In this document: positions 18,912-27,510 of the stretch, piece by piece
Position numbering within the stretch: the first letter of the stretch is position 1
Layout of the letters: the number at the start of each line of letters is the position of its first letter
Assembly (NCBI RefSeq): GCF_000952155.1
Contig: NZ_JYON01000003.1
Coordinates: 62,001-126,000, forward strand
Direction of reading: 5' to 3'
Source of the DNA: Aliterella atlantica CENA595
GTDB taxonomy: Bacteria; Cyanobacteriota; Cyanobacteriia; Cyanobacteriales; Chroococcidiopsidaceae
DNA length: 64,000 bases
The notes under the pieces: model-generated
Databases searched by the model: none
What the model saw: only the letters and a program-made list of their open reading frames with translations
Told to the model about the DNA's origin: nothing
Position numbers and translations under genes: made by a program

Positions 18912-18936
18912 CCAGTGACCAGTGACCAGTGACCAG
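18906..18936. repeat. Heptanucleotide tandem repeat CAGTGAC
   Basis: Four tandem copies of CAGTGAC plus a partial copy. This is a short tandemly repeated repetitive sequence of the kind known in cyanobacteria. The first copy supplies the last codon (CAG) and the stop (TGA) of the preceding membrane-protein gene. Confidence 0.9.
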
Positions 18937-18997
18937 TTGAAGAATATACTCTATTACTGTTTGAACTTCTACTTTCCCTGCTCGAAAAGCGGGGTTT

Positions 18998-19294
18998 TTA
19001 ATTGGGTGGTAGTTCAGATTCGTCGTCTCTTAGCCATAGCAAGCGTACTGCTAAGATAGCAAAGCCGATCGCGGCGATCGCTTTGACTAATTTTACTGGC
19101 AATAATTCAGCAATCCATTCCCCAGCTAATACGCCTATTAAAGTTGTTAGCAATAGTGCTGCGGCTGTACCAAAGAACACGGCGCGGGGAGAATTTGAAC
19201 GTCCGCTAAGAGCGATCGCTGCTAGCTGGCTTTTGTCGCCTAATTCCGATAAAAATACAGTAATAAAACTCAGTCCTAGCAAATGCCAGTCCAT
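18998..19294 (-). CDS. GDT1/TMEM165 family exporter, half-size subunit
   Basis: A 98-residue membrane protein with three helices and the family motif E-L-G-D-K-S (FLSELGDKSQLAAIALSGR). GDT1/UPF0016 proteins move Mn2+ or Ca2+ out of the cytoplasm and normally contain two such motifs in one chain of about 200 residues. Here each half is a separate gene: this one and the next upstream (19306-19716), 11 bases apart, in one operon. They presumably pair as a heteromer, as reported for two-gene manganese exporters of other cyanobacteria. Confidence 0.88.
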   Translation of the reverse strand: MDWHLLGLSFITVFLSELGDKSQLAAIALSGRSNSPRAVFFGTAAALLLTTLIGVLAGEWIAELLPVKLVKAIAAIGFAILAVRLLWLRDDESELPPN

Positions 19295-19305
19295 TTTCTT
19301 GCCTC

Positions 19306-19716
19306 CTAAGCTGCAATGATGTCTAATAGCAGCATTCCCGATATAAATAGCAAACTCACACCTGCGGCTATTTCTACGGTTTTGGGAGCAAGTCTGCTAG
19401 CAATCCAGCGTCCTAAAATTACGCCCAATAAGCTTGTAGTTATCAACGCTGTTGCTGCACCTAAAAATACTACCCCTGGCGCTTGCGATTCTGCACTCAT
19501 GAGCAGCGTTGACAGTTGAGTTTTATCGCCCAATTCTGCCAAAAATATCGTGATGAATGTGGAACTAAAGACTGCACCAGTAGACGATGACTTGTTCGTT
19601 GCGGTTTGCGGACGGGCATCTTTAGGCTTGTCTGGAGCGATCGCTACATCAAAGTTTTCTGAGGGAGATTTAAAAGTTGATGCAACAAGGCTTAAAGGTG
19701 CAGAATAAATTTTCAC
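19306..19716 (-). CDS. GDT1/TMEM165 family exporter, second half-size subunit
   Basis: A 136-residue membrane protein. An N-terminal hydrophilic stretch of about 45 residues precedes three helices with the second family motif E-L-G-D-K-T (FLAELGDKTQLSTLLMS). It is the first gene of a two-gene operon with the 98-residue partner. The long N-terminal tail distinguishes the two halves. Manganese export to protect photosynthesis is the likely role, by analogy with cyanobacterial Mnx. I checked upstream for a yybP-ykoY manganese riboswitch and did not find its conserved core. Confidence 0.87.
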   Translation of the reverse strand: MKIYSAPLSLVASTFKSPSENFDVAIAPDKPKDARPQTATNKSSSTGAVFSSTFITIFLAELGDKTQLSTLLMSAESQAPGVVFLGAATALITTSLLGVILGRWIASRLAPKTVEIAAGVSLLFISGMLLLDIIAA

Positions 19717-19869
19717 AAGGCAGCAGGGTTAGGTTTTCATATTCTTTTCATTTTCTCGGTTTTCGTAATAAAAATCAACTGTCTTATACAAATTTTGACA
19801 CTTTATTAAGCAAAAGCACCTGGTAGTGTTTGAGAAAACCAGCTACTTTCGTTGTACTGCTGGTGGAAA

Positions 19870-20409
19870 TTACCCCCAATTTTCAACAGTTAAAGCCCAG
19901 CGTTCGTGGTCGCGCCATTCGCCATTGATTTTGAGGTATCTTTGCGAAAAGCCCTCTTTTGTAAAACCTAACCGTTTGACCAAATTGATTGATGGCTTAT
20001 TTTCAGGTTGAATATTGGCTTCAACTCGATGTAGACCGAGCGTATAAAAGGCGCGCTCGATAGCCAAACGAATACCCTCTGACATCAATCCCTGACCAGC
20101 AAAATCTACATCAATGTAATACCCCAGATAAGCATTTTGAAATGCTCGGTAGAAAATTTGCCTGAGGTTTACTACACCGATAATTTTGTTTTGGCTGGCG
20201 TGACAAATCAGTAGCCCTTCAAAGTCTTCATTTTGGCAACGAGTAATGTAAGCTTTGCATTCCTGTTCGTTTAGTGGTGGACAAACCCAGGGAAAGTGAA
20301 ACTCTTCGCTTCTTTGATGAAGTAATAGCAATTCTTGCCAATCATCATCAGTTGGTTTTCTGATAAAAACGCGCAGTGACGCAGAATTTCCTAACTGTGT
20401 AGTTGCCAT
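19870..20409 (-). CDS. GNAT acetyltransferase, RimJ/RimL type
   Basis: A 179-residue GCN5-related N-acetyltransferase. The acetyl-CoA binding region is YYIDVDFAGQGLMSEGIRLA, followed by the RimJ/L pattern ALGLHRVEANIQPENKPSINLVKRLGF (split here as LHRVEANIQPEN and SINLVKRLGFTKEG) and the ending NGEWRDHERWAL. The family acetylates protein N-termini or small amines; this member's substrate is unknown. Confidence 0.88.
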   Translation of the reverse strand: MATTQLGNSASLRVFIRKPTDDDWQELLLLHQRSEEFHFPWVCPPLNEQECKAYITRCQNEDFEGLLICHASQNKIIGVVNLRQIFYRAFQNAYLGYYIDVDFAGQGLMSEGIRLAIERAFYTLGLHRVEANIQPENKPSINLVKRLGFTKEGFSQRYLKINGEWRDHERWALTVENWG

Positions 20410-20444
20410 AAAACATCAATTTAGCTATAGACACTAGACTTTAC

Positions 20445-21008
20445 TCAGCGTCTATCTATTTTCAACCAGTCAAAAACTTGCTCAGCGCTCAGCGTCAGAT
20501 CGATACCTGCGATCGCTATAAGCTGGCGATCGCCTCTACATACTTCGGGTTCCTGATGAGGAGCGAATATTATAATCGAGCGATCGTCTGGGTCGAGCAT
20601 CCAACCTAGTTTACAACCATGTCGCAGACAGTGCAGGATATTATCAATTACTCGATTTGCTTGTTGTTCGGGTGAAAGAATTTCGATAGTCCAATCGGGA
20701 GCTTGAGTAAAGTTATCTTCCGGTTCTCCTGCTTGGTTAATTTGAATGCGATTCCAAGCAATAACTGCAACATCAGGGACAATAGAGCGCCCGCCGAACG
20801 TGCATCGCAGTTCGGGTAGTGCTGTATATTGATTACTGCTGTTGTCGATCGCATTGAGCAATCGTTTTTGTAAAAAAGAGTGTCGAGTCTTAGGCATGGG
20901 TTTTTGTAAGGCAACCCCGTCTACATACTCCCATGCGGGGGATTCTTCTAGATATGGAAGTTTAAGGAAGTCTTCAAGAGCGAGGGTTTGAGTAGGAGAA
21001 GCTGGCAT
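20445..21008 (-). CDS. Uma2 family (DUF820) endonuclease-like protein
   Basis: A 187-residue protein of the Uma2/DUF820 family, abundant in cyanobacteria, with a PD-(D/E)xK nuclease-type fold. Diagnostic stretches are SIVPDVAVIAW, PDWTIEILSPEQ and RHGCKLGWMLDPDDRSIIIF. Many paralogues per genome are usual, and their biological role is unsettled. It is monocistronic; the 20648-20914 antisense frame is a shadow. Confidence 0.9.
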   Translation of the reverse strand: MPASPTQTLALEDFLKLPYLEESPAWEYVDGVALQKPMPKTRHSFLQKRLLNAIDNSSNQYTALPELRCTFGGRSIVPDVAVIAWNRIQINQAGEPEDNFTQAPDWTIEILSPEQQANRVIDNILHCLRHGCKLGWMLDPDDRSIIIFAPHQEPEVCRGDRQLIAIAGIDLTLSAEQVFDWLKIDRR

Positions 21009-21080
21009 AGTTTCAGTACAGAAGATTGCTCTTAATTCCAGTATATGGGCAGTAAAAAAAGATAAGCACCAAATAACTGC

Positions 21081-21455
21081 TTACAATTCAGGACGCGCTA
21101 AGGGACTGATACCTACAGCCCGTTCAAACCGTAACATTTCTAAAGATAAGTTGCCGTAAACTCCGGTGATTTGTTCTTGGCAACATTCAATCGCAAAATC
21201 GTTTAGTTCTTCTGGTTCTATCCCGTACATATCTTGAAATATCTCCGACTCTACCCGACAAAAACGGGGTCTATCGGCATATATACGGCATTCACGATTG
21301 AGGCGATCGTAATTGATACACCAGCCATCCTCGCCTACCATACTCATGTAAACTTCTAATTCTTCTGGTAATAAATACTCATCTAAATCTGGGCGATCGC
21401 TAGGGGTAAGATTGCAGCAGGCTCCACATTGCTTTACACATTGCCAAGTTGCCAT
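21081..21455 (-). CDS. YkgJ-type cysteine cluster protein
   Basis: A 124-residue protein with the metal-binding cysteine pattern of the YkgJ family: CVKQCGACCN near the start, then CINYDRLNRECRIYADRP, FCRVE and IECCQEQ. The family is thought to bind zinc or an iron-sulfur centre. No signal peptide is present. Function is not established. Confidence 0.85.
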   Translation of the reverse strand: MATWQCVKQCGACCNLTPSDRPDLDEYLLPEELEVYMSMVGEDGWCINYDRLNRECRIYADRPRFCRVESEIFQDMYGIEPEELNDFAIECCQEQITGVYGNLSLEMLRFERAVGISPLARPEL

Positions 21456-21662
21456 AGTTTAATATTTGTGATGAATGTTTGCGCTTTTTGAGCTTAACTA
21501 TATTTGGTTAAGAACAGCCAGTATGAGAAAATATGCTTAAATGTTTGCGCTCTTTTGTAGATTTATTAACTTACTTAAATTAAGCGATCGCTCTTTGGGG
21601 TAAGATAAAATGCGGATTTGCCAGCGCAGTCAGATAATTGCTTGGGTTAACTCGGAGGAAAA

Positions 21663-21794
21663 ATGGAATCTTTATTTGATGGTTTAAGTAGCATTAACTG
21701 GTTAGTAATTGCTCAATTAATCTCGGTAGGGCTAATTATGATTGCTGGTCCAGTAGTAATTTTTATACTCGCTTTTCGTAACGGCAACCTTTAA
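21663..21794 (+). CDS. psb30: Photosystem II protein Psb30 (Ycf12)
   Basis: A 43-residue protein, too short for usual gene calling. It has one membrane helix (about 14-37: [20 protein letters not shown]) and the family ending FRNGNL, matching Psb30/Ycf12, which ends RKGNL or RRGNL in other species. Psb30 is a peripheral subunit of photosystem II next to cytochrome b559. The ATG at 21663 is preceded by a strong ribosome site, GGAGGAAAA. It stands alone between the YkgJ-type gene and recJ. Confidence 0.9.
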   Translation: MESLFDGLSSINWLVIAQLISVGLIMIAGPVVIFILAFRNGNL

Positions 21795-21832
21795 GAGTCA
21801 AAATTTTTAGAGTGGGGAGATAGTATATCTCC

Positions 21833-23860
21833 CTATTTTGCTGCGTTCAAAGCACTAAGAGCCGCTTGCACCAAGGGATAAAAGTCTGGATGAGATAGAT
21901 CGACTACAGAAGCATCGTCGCGTCTAGTACCCAGCAAACCTGTAGATTGTCCCGATTGAATAGCTAAAACTTTGCCTTCAGGATTTTTGATTCTAAGTTC
22001 TAGCAACGCGCTGGTAGGAAAGAAGCCACAAGAGTATTGCCGTTGTTTGTAAGCAAATTTGGCGCTTGAGGGTGCAGTAGGCGAAAATAGTAACTGCGAT
22101 TGAGTCGGAAGTCTGAAGCCCAACAGTTCAAGTTCTACTGTAGTATTGCCGTTCCAGCTATTTTCCCGCAATTTATAGGCAATATCAACTCTAGCAGGCA
22201 AAGGATAGTAATCGCGCCACCGCCAAGCGATCGCTTTAATCTTCGTTACGCCATCTGGAGATAGGGTAACTTTGACGTGATATTTACCGACAATCTGTTG
22301 ATCGACTATTTGGACGTTTGGTGTCCAAAATACCGGATCGGGGTTGTCGATACCGCAAGGATGCAGGGCGTTAAGTTGTTGGTAAAGTTGGAGATCGATG
22401 CGATCTAAGCTAACTTGAGTATCGATTTTTAGTAACGGTTTGAGGTGTTCTGGCTGCAAGCATTGGTTAGCAAAAGTAGCTAAACGCGATCGCAATGCGT
22501 CTAAGTTGCTAGCCAAAAGTGAAAAACCGCCTGCTGCTTTGTGTCCGCCAAATTTGCCTAACAAGTCTTTGGCAAATTCTAAAGCTGCAAATACATGAAA
22601 TTCAGGAATTCCCCGCGCCGAACCGCGAATGTGTTGTTCGTCTTCATAAGTACCAATAAATACGGGTACGCCGTAGCGTTCTAGCAAGCGAGAAGCGACA
22701 ATCCCAATTACGCCGTGATGCCAATTTGGTTGAACGATGACTAAAACGCGGTCTTGGGGTAGAGATGTTTTATATAATGTTTCGACAACAGCGATCGCTT
22801 CTTGTTCGATTTGCTGACATAATTGCTGGCGTTGTTGGTTGATTTGTTCGCATTGCATCGCCCGTTCTAAGGCAATTCCAGGGTCATCTGTAGTTAGTAG
22901 TTCGATGACTATTTGGGGGTCGGCGATGCGTCCTACAGCGTTGATTCTGGGACCGAGACGAAAGCCAATATCATCTGGTTTGAGAGTTTTTTCCTTTTTA
23001 TCTCCACTTACGCCAGCTACTTGAATTAATGCTTGTACCCCAGCTAATTGAGACTTAGGTAATTGATTCAACCCGCGTTTTACCCAACGACGGTTTACTC
23101 CAGTAAGCGGCGCAAGATCGGCAATTGTACCAAGGGTAAATAGTTCCAGTAGCGGCTTAACTAAGCCTTGAAGTTTACCTAGTTTTTGTGCTAAGGAAAT
23201 AGCCAGAATATAAGCAACGCCAACACCCGCAACACCGCGATAAGGCGAAGATTCAGCGATTAATTTGGGGTTGAGAATAGCATTAGCAGGTGGTAGTTGT
23301 TGGGGAATATCGTGGTGATCGGTGACAATGATATTTAGACCTAGTTCTCTAGCTCTGGCGATCGCCTCATAAGCTGATATACCGTTATCTACAGTAATAA
23401 TTAGCTCAAAACCTTCGCTTTTGAATTCTTCTACTATGCGTTTGTTAATGCCGTATCCTTCATGCATCCGGCTGGGAATAGCATAATCTACTTGTGCGCC
23501 TAACCAGCGCAAACTTCTTAGCAATAAAGCTGTGCTAGTCATTCCGTCAGCATCGTAATCGCCACAAATAGCAATTTTCTGGTTGGTGGCGATCGCCTGA
23601 ACCAACAACTCTACACTCAAACTTAGGTCAGGAAATTCATCTATAGGCGAAGGTAAAACTGGCGATTCTGGCTCTAAAAAGGCTTGGAATGCTTCTAGAG
23701 TATCTACACCCCGATTGATCAGTAATTGGCTAACTATCGGCGATATATGACTAGATTGAGCAAGTTCTAGCACCCGTTCTGCTTCTGGGTAAATTTGCCA
23801 GCGCTGATTGGGAAATCTGGAGGAACGATCTGATTGCTTTTCCGGTGTAGGGCGTAGCAC
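21833..23860 (-). CDS. recJ: Single-stranded-DNA-specific exonuclease RecJ
   Basis: A 675-residue DHH-family 5'-3' exonuclease. Motifs are ICGDYDADGMTSTALL, ITVDNG, IVTDHHDIP (the DHH), GPRINAVGRIADP and the DHHA1 motif GKFGGHKAAGGFS. The C-terminal part contains an OB-type region (PVFWTPNVQIVDQ). RecJ degrades single-stranded DNA in recombination and mismatch repair. The start is GTG at 23860. A C-terminal extension of about 100 residues beyond the E. coli length is present. Confidence 0.95.
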   Translation of the reverse strand: MLRPTPEKQSDRSSRFPNQRWQIYPEAERVLELAQSSHISPIVSQLLINRGVDTLEAFQAFLEPESPVLPSPIDEFPDLSLSVELLVQAIATNQKIAICGDYDADGMTSTALLLRSLRWLGAQVDYAIPSRMHEGYGINKRIVEEFKSEGFELIITVDNGISAYEAIARARELGLNIIVTDHHDIPQQLPPANAILNPKLIAESSPYRGVAGVGVAYILAISLAQKLGKLQGLVKPLLELFTLGTIADLAPLTGVNRRWVKRGLNQLPKSQLAGVQALIQVAGVSGDKKEKTLKPDDIGFRLGPRINAVGRIADPQIVIELLTTDDPGIALERAMQCEQINQQRQQLCQQIEQEAIAVVETLYKTSLPQDRVLVIVQPNWHHGVIGIVASRLLERYGVPVFIGTYEDEQHIRGSARGIPEFHVFAALEFAKDLLGKFGGHKAAGGFSLLASNLDALRSRLATFANQCLQPEHLKPLLKIDTQVSLDRIDLQLYQQLNALHPCGIDNPDPVFWTPNVQIVDQQIVGKYHVKVTLSPDGVTKIKAIAWRWRDYYPLPARVDIAYKLRENSWNGNTTVELELLGFRLPTQSQLLFSPTAPSSAKFAYKQRQYSCGFFPTSALLELRIKNPEGKVLAIQSGQSTGLLGTRRDDASVVDLSHPDFYPLVQAALSALNAAK

Positions 23861-23956
23861 GAGTTACGACAGAAGAACAGGGCGATCGTATTGTATCCTT
23901 GCTAGTTGTTAAAACTTTGGTAATAGTCTGATTTTCTTAGCCAGCTTTCTATAAAG

Positions 23957-23990
23957 AAAGGTTAAGGAGATTAATTTCCCCTTAACCCTT
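23957..23990 (-). terminator. Rho-independent terminator of the catalase gene
   Basis: Read leftward, a perfect 8-base stem GGTTAAGG / CCTTAACC (23987-23980 and 23967-23960) with a 12-base loop is followed by TTTCTTTAT. It lies 36 bases after the catalase stop. Confidence 0.75.
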
Positions 23991-24022
23991 TAGCGATTTA
24001 AGTTAAATGCCTACCAACCTGA

Positions 24023-25525
24023 TTACATTTTGGCTTGCTCCAGACCTTCTTTAACCCTTGTCCCGTATTCTGCATCGCATTGCATTAAGTGTCCTACCAT
24101 GCGCTCTTGAATATCTGGGTTACAGGTTTTGAGTGCTGTAACTAAGTTCAAAATCAAGTCGTCGCGCTCCGAGTCTTGAAACGTCCGATAGCGCTCTCCA
24201 GCTTGCTTGTAGTCGTTAGTACGGCTAATTTTCTGCCGCACTACTGGACCTTGAACGTAAGGAGTACGATCCTTACCAGCTTTGGGCGCTTCCTTAAGTC
24301 CGCCCATGCTGCTTGGTTCGTAGTTGACGTGGGGGTTCTCGCCTGCTTCAACTCCATCTACGTGATAAGCCATTTGACCATCGCGGAGATTGGTTGCTAC
24401 CTGCGCTTTTGCTCGGTTAATGGGCAATTGTAGGTAGTTTGTCCCTACTCGGTAGCGTTGAGTATCAGAGTATGAGAAAGTCCGACCTTGCAATAGTTTG
24501 TCGTCAGAAAAGTCTAACCCATCAACTAATACGCCTGCACCGAATGCTGCTTGTTCGACTTCTGCAAAGTAGTTAGTAGGATTTTTATCTAACACCATGC
24601 GTCCGATTGGCAATAAGGGGAATTGCTCTGGCGACCAAATTTTGGTGGGATCTAATGGATCGAAGTCAAGTTCGGGATGCTCGTCATCTGACATGATTTG
24701 CACGCAGAATTCCCATTCTGGATAATCGCCTCTTTCAATGGCTTCGTACAAATCTTGCGTAGCATGGTTGAAGTTCTTCGCCTGAACTTCCTCAGCTTGA
24801 GCAAGCGTTAAGTTTTTGACTCCTGCTTTTGGAACCCAGAAATACTTAACTATATGTCCTACTCCATCGGCGTTCACCATTTTGTAGGTGTTTACGCCCG
24901 AACCTTCCATCTGTCTGTAGTTAGCAGGGATTCCCCAAGGACTAAATAGCCAGGTAATCATGTGCATTGCTTCCGGTATATGACTGATGAAGTCAAATAT
25001 CCGGTTAACATCTTGGCGGTTTGTGACTGGATCTGGCTTAAAGGCGTGTACGAGATCGGGGAATTTGATTGGATCTCTGATAAAGAAGATTTTGAGGTTA
25101 TTGCCAACTAAATCCCAGTTGCCATCTTCAGTGTAAAACTTAGTAGCAAATCCACGCGGATCGCGCAATGTCTCAGGAGAATGTCCGCCGTGAATTACGC
25201 TAGAAAAACGGACAAATACTGGTGTAATTTTGCCTTTTTCTTGGAAAAGTTTGGCGCGGGTGTATTTGCTTGCAGGTTCGTTGCCGATTGTCCCATAAGC
25301 TTCAAAATATCCGTGTGCGCCTGCACCTCTAGCGTGAACTACTCGCTCTGGAATACGTTCGCGGTCGAAGTGGGTAATTTTTTCTAAGAAATTGTAGTTT
25401 TCCAAGACTGTAGGACCGCGATCGCCTACTGTTCTTGTATTCTGATTGTCGGAGATGGGATGACCCTGACGGTTTGTCAGCGTTTGGTCTTGATTTCCTG
25501 AATTCTGCTGTTGCTCGTCTGTCAT
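24023..25525 (-). CDS. Catalase (haem, small-subunit type)
   Basis: A 500-residue monofunctional haem catalase. The N-terminal active-site region has the catalytic histidine in [13 protein letters not shown] and the conserved asparagine in [14 protein letters not shown]. The proximal tyrosine motif is [17 protein letters not shown]. Length matches clade 3 small-subunit catalases. It converts hydrogen peroxide to water and oxygen. True catalases are patchy in cyanobacteria, where KatG is more common. It has its own terminator and about 210 bases of upstream sequence. Confidence 0.95.
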   Translation of the reverse strand: MTDEQQQNSGNQDQTLTNRQGHPISDNQNTRTVGDRGPTVLENYNFLEKITHFDRERIPERVVHARGAGAHGYFEAYGTIGNEPASKYTRAKLFQEKGKITPVFVRFSSVIHGGHSPETLRDPRGFATKFYTEDGNWDLVGNNLKIFFIRDPIKFPDLVHAFKPDPVTNRQDVNRIFDFISHIPEAMHMITWLFSPWGIPANYRQMEGSGVNTYKMVNADGVGHIVKYFWVPKAGVKNLTLAQAEEVQAKNFNHATQDLYEAIERGDYPEWEFCVQIMSDDEHPELDFDPLDPTKIWSPEQFPLLPIGRMVLDKNPTNYFAEVEQAAFGAGVLVDGLDFSDDKLLQGRTFSYSDTQRYRVGTNYLQLPINRAKAQVATNLRDGQMAYHVDGVEAGENPHVNYEPSSMGGLKEAPKAGKDRTPYVQGPVVRQKISRTNDYKQAGERYRTFQDSERDDLILNLVTALKTCNPDIQERMVGHLMQCDAEYGTRVKEGLEQAKM

Positions 25526-25735
25526 ATATAACCTAAGTCTGCTCTTAATTGGGCAGTTCTGCTTTGAGCGATAACAAGTTCAGTTTGCTCTAAACCAAAC
25601 TCATTATGATTTCGACATATCTACATCGTAGTCGTTACGACTAGCATTTCCCCACTAATTTGCAGCGAAAAATACAGTTTTTTGTCAGGTTATGTGATAT
25701 TGCGATCGCTAATACAATCGGCAGCAATCAAGTAG

Positions 25736-26368
25736 CTAATTGTCAAAATACTTAAGCAAAACATTTTGAATTTGTGCTGCTACGGCTACTTCACTTAGAC
25801 TTGCATCTATGCGCTCGATTCTCTGAGGATTAGCTGCGGCTAACTGCGTATAACCTGCTTGTACTCTTTGATGAAATGCTAAGTTTGCTTGCTCGATGCG
25901 ATCGCTTGCACCTCTGCTTTTTATTCTCAGCAAACTAATTTCTACATCAACGTCTAACCATAGAGTTAGATCGCTTTCTAGTCCGCCTGTAGCCAATAAG
26001 TTAAGTTGGTCAATTATCTTGCGCTCTAAACCCCGTCCGTAGCCTTGATAAGCAATAGTAGAATCAGTGTAGCGATCGCATAAAATTATCGCGTTGTCTG
26101 CTAAATTAGGCTTTAGCACCTGGGCAACGTGTTGAGCGCGATCGGCTGCATATAATAACAATTCTGCTAGTTCGCTGATGGGATGCTCTGTTGTTTTGGC
26201 TAGCAGTATTTGACGCAACTCTAGTCCTAAATGAGTATCGCCTGGTTCGCGGGTAACAACGACTTTGGCTTGAGGAAAGGTAGTTTGCAACCACTGGTGC
26301 GATCGCACTATTTGGGTTGTTTTCCCGCAGCCTTCTACTCCTTCAAACACAATTAATTTGCCAGTCAT
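25736..26368 (-). CDS. tmk: Thymidylate kinase
   Basis: A 210-residue dTMP kinase. The P-loop is FEGVEGCGKTTQ (residues 8-19), followed by TREPGDT, the DR motif LCDRYTDSTIAYQGYGRG and LWLDVDVEISLLRIKSRG. It makes dTDP for DNA synthesis. It is monocistronic here, not beside holB as in E. coli. Confidence 0.95.
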   Translation of the reverse strand: MTGKLIVFEGVEGCGKTTQIVRSHQWLQTTFPQAKVVVTREPGDTHLGLELRQILLAKTTEHPISELAELLLYAADRAQHVAQVLKPNLADNAIILCDRYTDSTIAYQGYGRGLERKIIDQLNLLATGGLESDLTLWLDVDVEISLLRIKSRGASDRIEQANLAFHQRVQAGYTQLAAANPQRIERIDASLSEVAVAAQIQNVLLKYFDN

Positions 26369-26535
26369 CTTAGAACTATCGCTTTAACTTGAATAATTTT
26401 ATGTCATCTCCAGACGATTAAGACTAATAGTGTTATTTACTACTTCTTTACAAAACTAATAAGTGATATCACTGGAACTTTTTGTTACTTATTTTATGAT
26501 GGAAGTAATAGATAGATTTGAGGTAAATAGTAACA

Positions 26536-26886
26536 ATGGCGCGTTACACTGGTTCTTTTACTTTAGCAGTGACAAATAATCCTAATCTGCGCCAAGCAAT
26601 TATTGAAGTGCTAAAAGCCTGTGGTTTAGAGCTAATCTACGATCGCCGAGAATATATTATGGCGCGGGAGGCTCCCGGAAAAGTTGCTTTGTCTAAATTG
26701 GTAGCAGTAGAAGTATTAATCGATACAATTCGCTCTACGCAAGCAGAAATGCGGATGAGTATGGTAGTAAAAAATGAAGAATTACCGCTGCAATTTGACA
26801 ATCACTGTCATCAAATATTCGAGCAGGTAAATCAGGCGATCGCAGATAATCAAAAGTGGCAGCTTATAGAAAGCATAGCGAGTTAA
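26536..26886 (+). CDS. Conserved hypothetical cyanobacterial protein
   Basis: A 116-residue soluble protein with no domain I can name. It begins MARYTGSFTLAVTNN and has an alternating alpha/beta pattern, with LRQAIIEVLKACGLELIYD and a beta-rich middle (KVALSKLVAVEVLID). Similar small proteins are conserved in cyanobacteria next to signalling genes, but I cannot give a function. A ribosome site GAGGTAAA precedes the ATG. It converges with the FHA gene with no spacer. Confidence 0.7.
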   Translation: MARYTGSFTLAVTNNPNLRQAIIEVLKACGLELIYDRREYIMAREAPGKVALSKLVAVEVLIDTIRSTQAEMRMSMVVKNEELPLQFDNHCHQIFEQVNQAIADNQKWQLIESIAS

Positions 26887-26887
26887 T

Positions 26888-27310
26888 TTACTCGTCAAAA
26901 TCAGGCATCATATTCGGACCTATAAGCGTAACATCATACTCATCAGTAGGTGCTGAAGGCATAGTATCGCGGCTGAGTAAGTAATATATAGCGCGGACTT
27001 GGGGACCAAAAATAATTTCATCTTGATTCCGTAGATCGTGCGCGAGAATTTTGCGCCCGTTAATGAGCATACCGTTGGCGCTAGGCTTGCCTTTAGAATC
27101 GCCATCAACAATGCGATAGTAAGAACTACCATCTTCTCTAGGAAGTTGAACGAGCGTCGCATGACGGCGCGAGACAAACTGCGAGAATAACCGAATGTCA
27201 CAGCGGGTATCTCTGCCAATAGAATAAACAGAACCGTCAAGTAGAAATTGCTTGCGTCCCTGATCGTCCTCAATAATTAGTAAATGCCTCTGATTGTTTT
27301 GGGAAGCCAT
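26888..27310 (-). CDS. FHA domain protein
   Basis: A 140-residue single-domain protein. The FHA domain spans about 24-105 with the phosphothreonine-binding signature YSIGRDTRCDIRL, SRRHATL and ANGMLINGRKI. It recognises phosphothreonine in partner proteins, pointing to Ser/Thr kinase signalling. The C-terminus is acidic (TLIGPNMMPDFDE) and includes a Thr that could itself be phosphorylated. Confidence 0.9.
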   Translation of the reverse strand: MASQNNQRHLLIIEDDQGRKQFLLDGSVYSIGRDTRCDIRLFSQFVSRRHATLVQLPREDGSSYYRIVDGDSKGKPSANGMLINGRKILAHDLRNQDEIIFGPQVRAIYYLLSRDTMPSAPTDEYDVTLIGPNMMPDFDE

Positions 27311-27510
27311 TGAAGAACGGATAAGTAACTAAATGGGGGCATTGCAGACTGATAGTTTTCACCAGATTGCATTGCTAATGAGCGAACTACAGTATTTATT
27401 TTATCTTGACTTAGTTTAACCTCAATTGAGCAAAAAAATAGCAGTCATAATGAGGAGAATAGTTTTGAGCTAGTAAGTTTTAAGTTATCGCTCTCCTTAC
27501 TAACGCAAAA

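Noticed and set aside
19717-19830. Search for a yybP-ykoY manganese riboswitch before the GDT1 pair
   Set aside because: The conserved core of that riboswitch could not be found on the minus strand.
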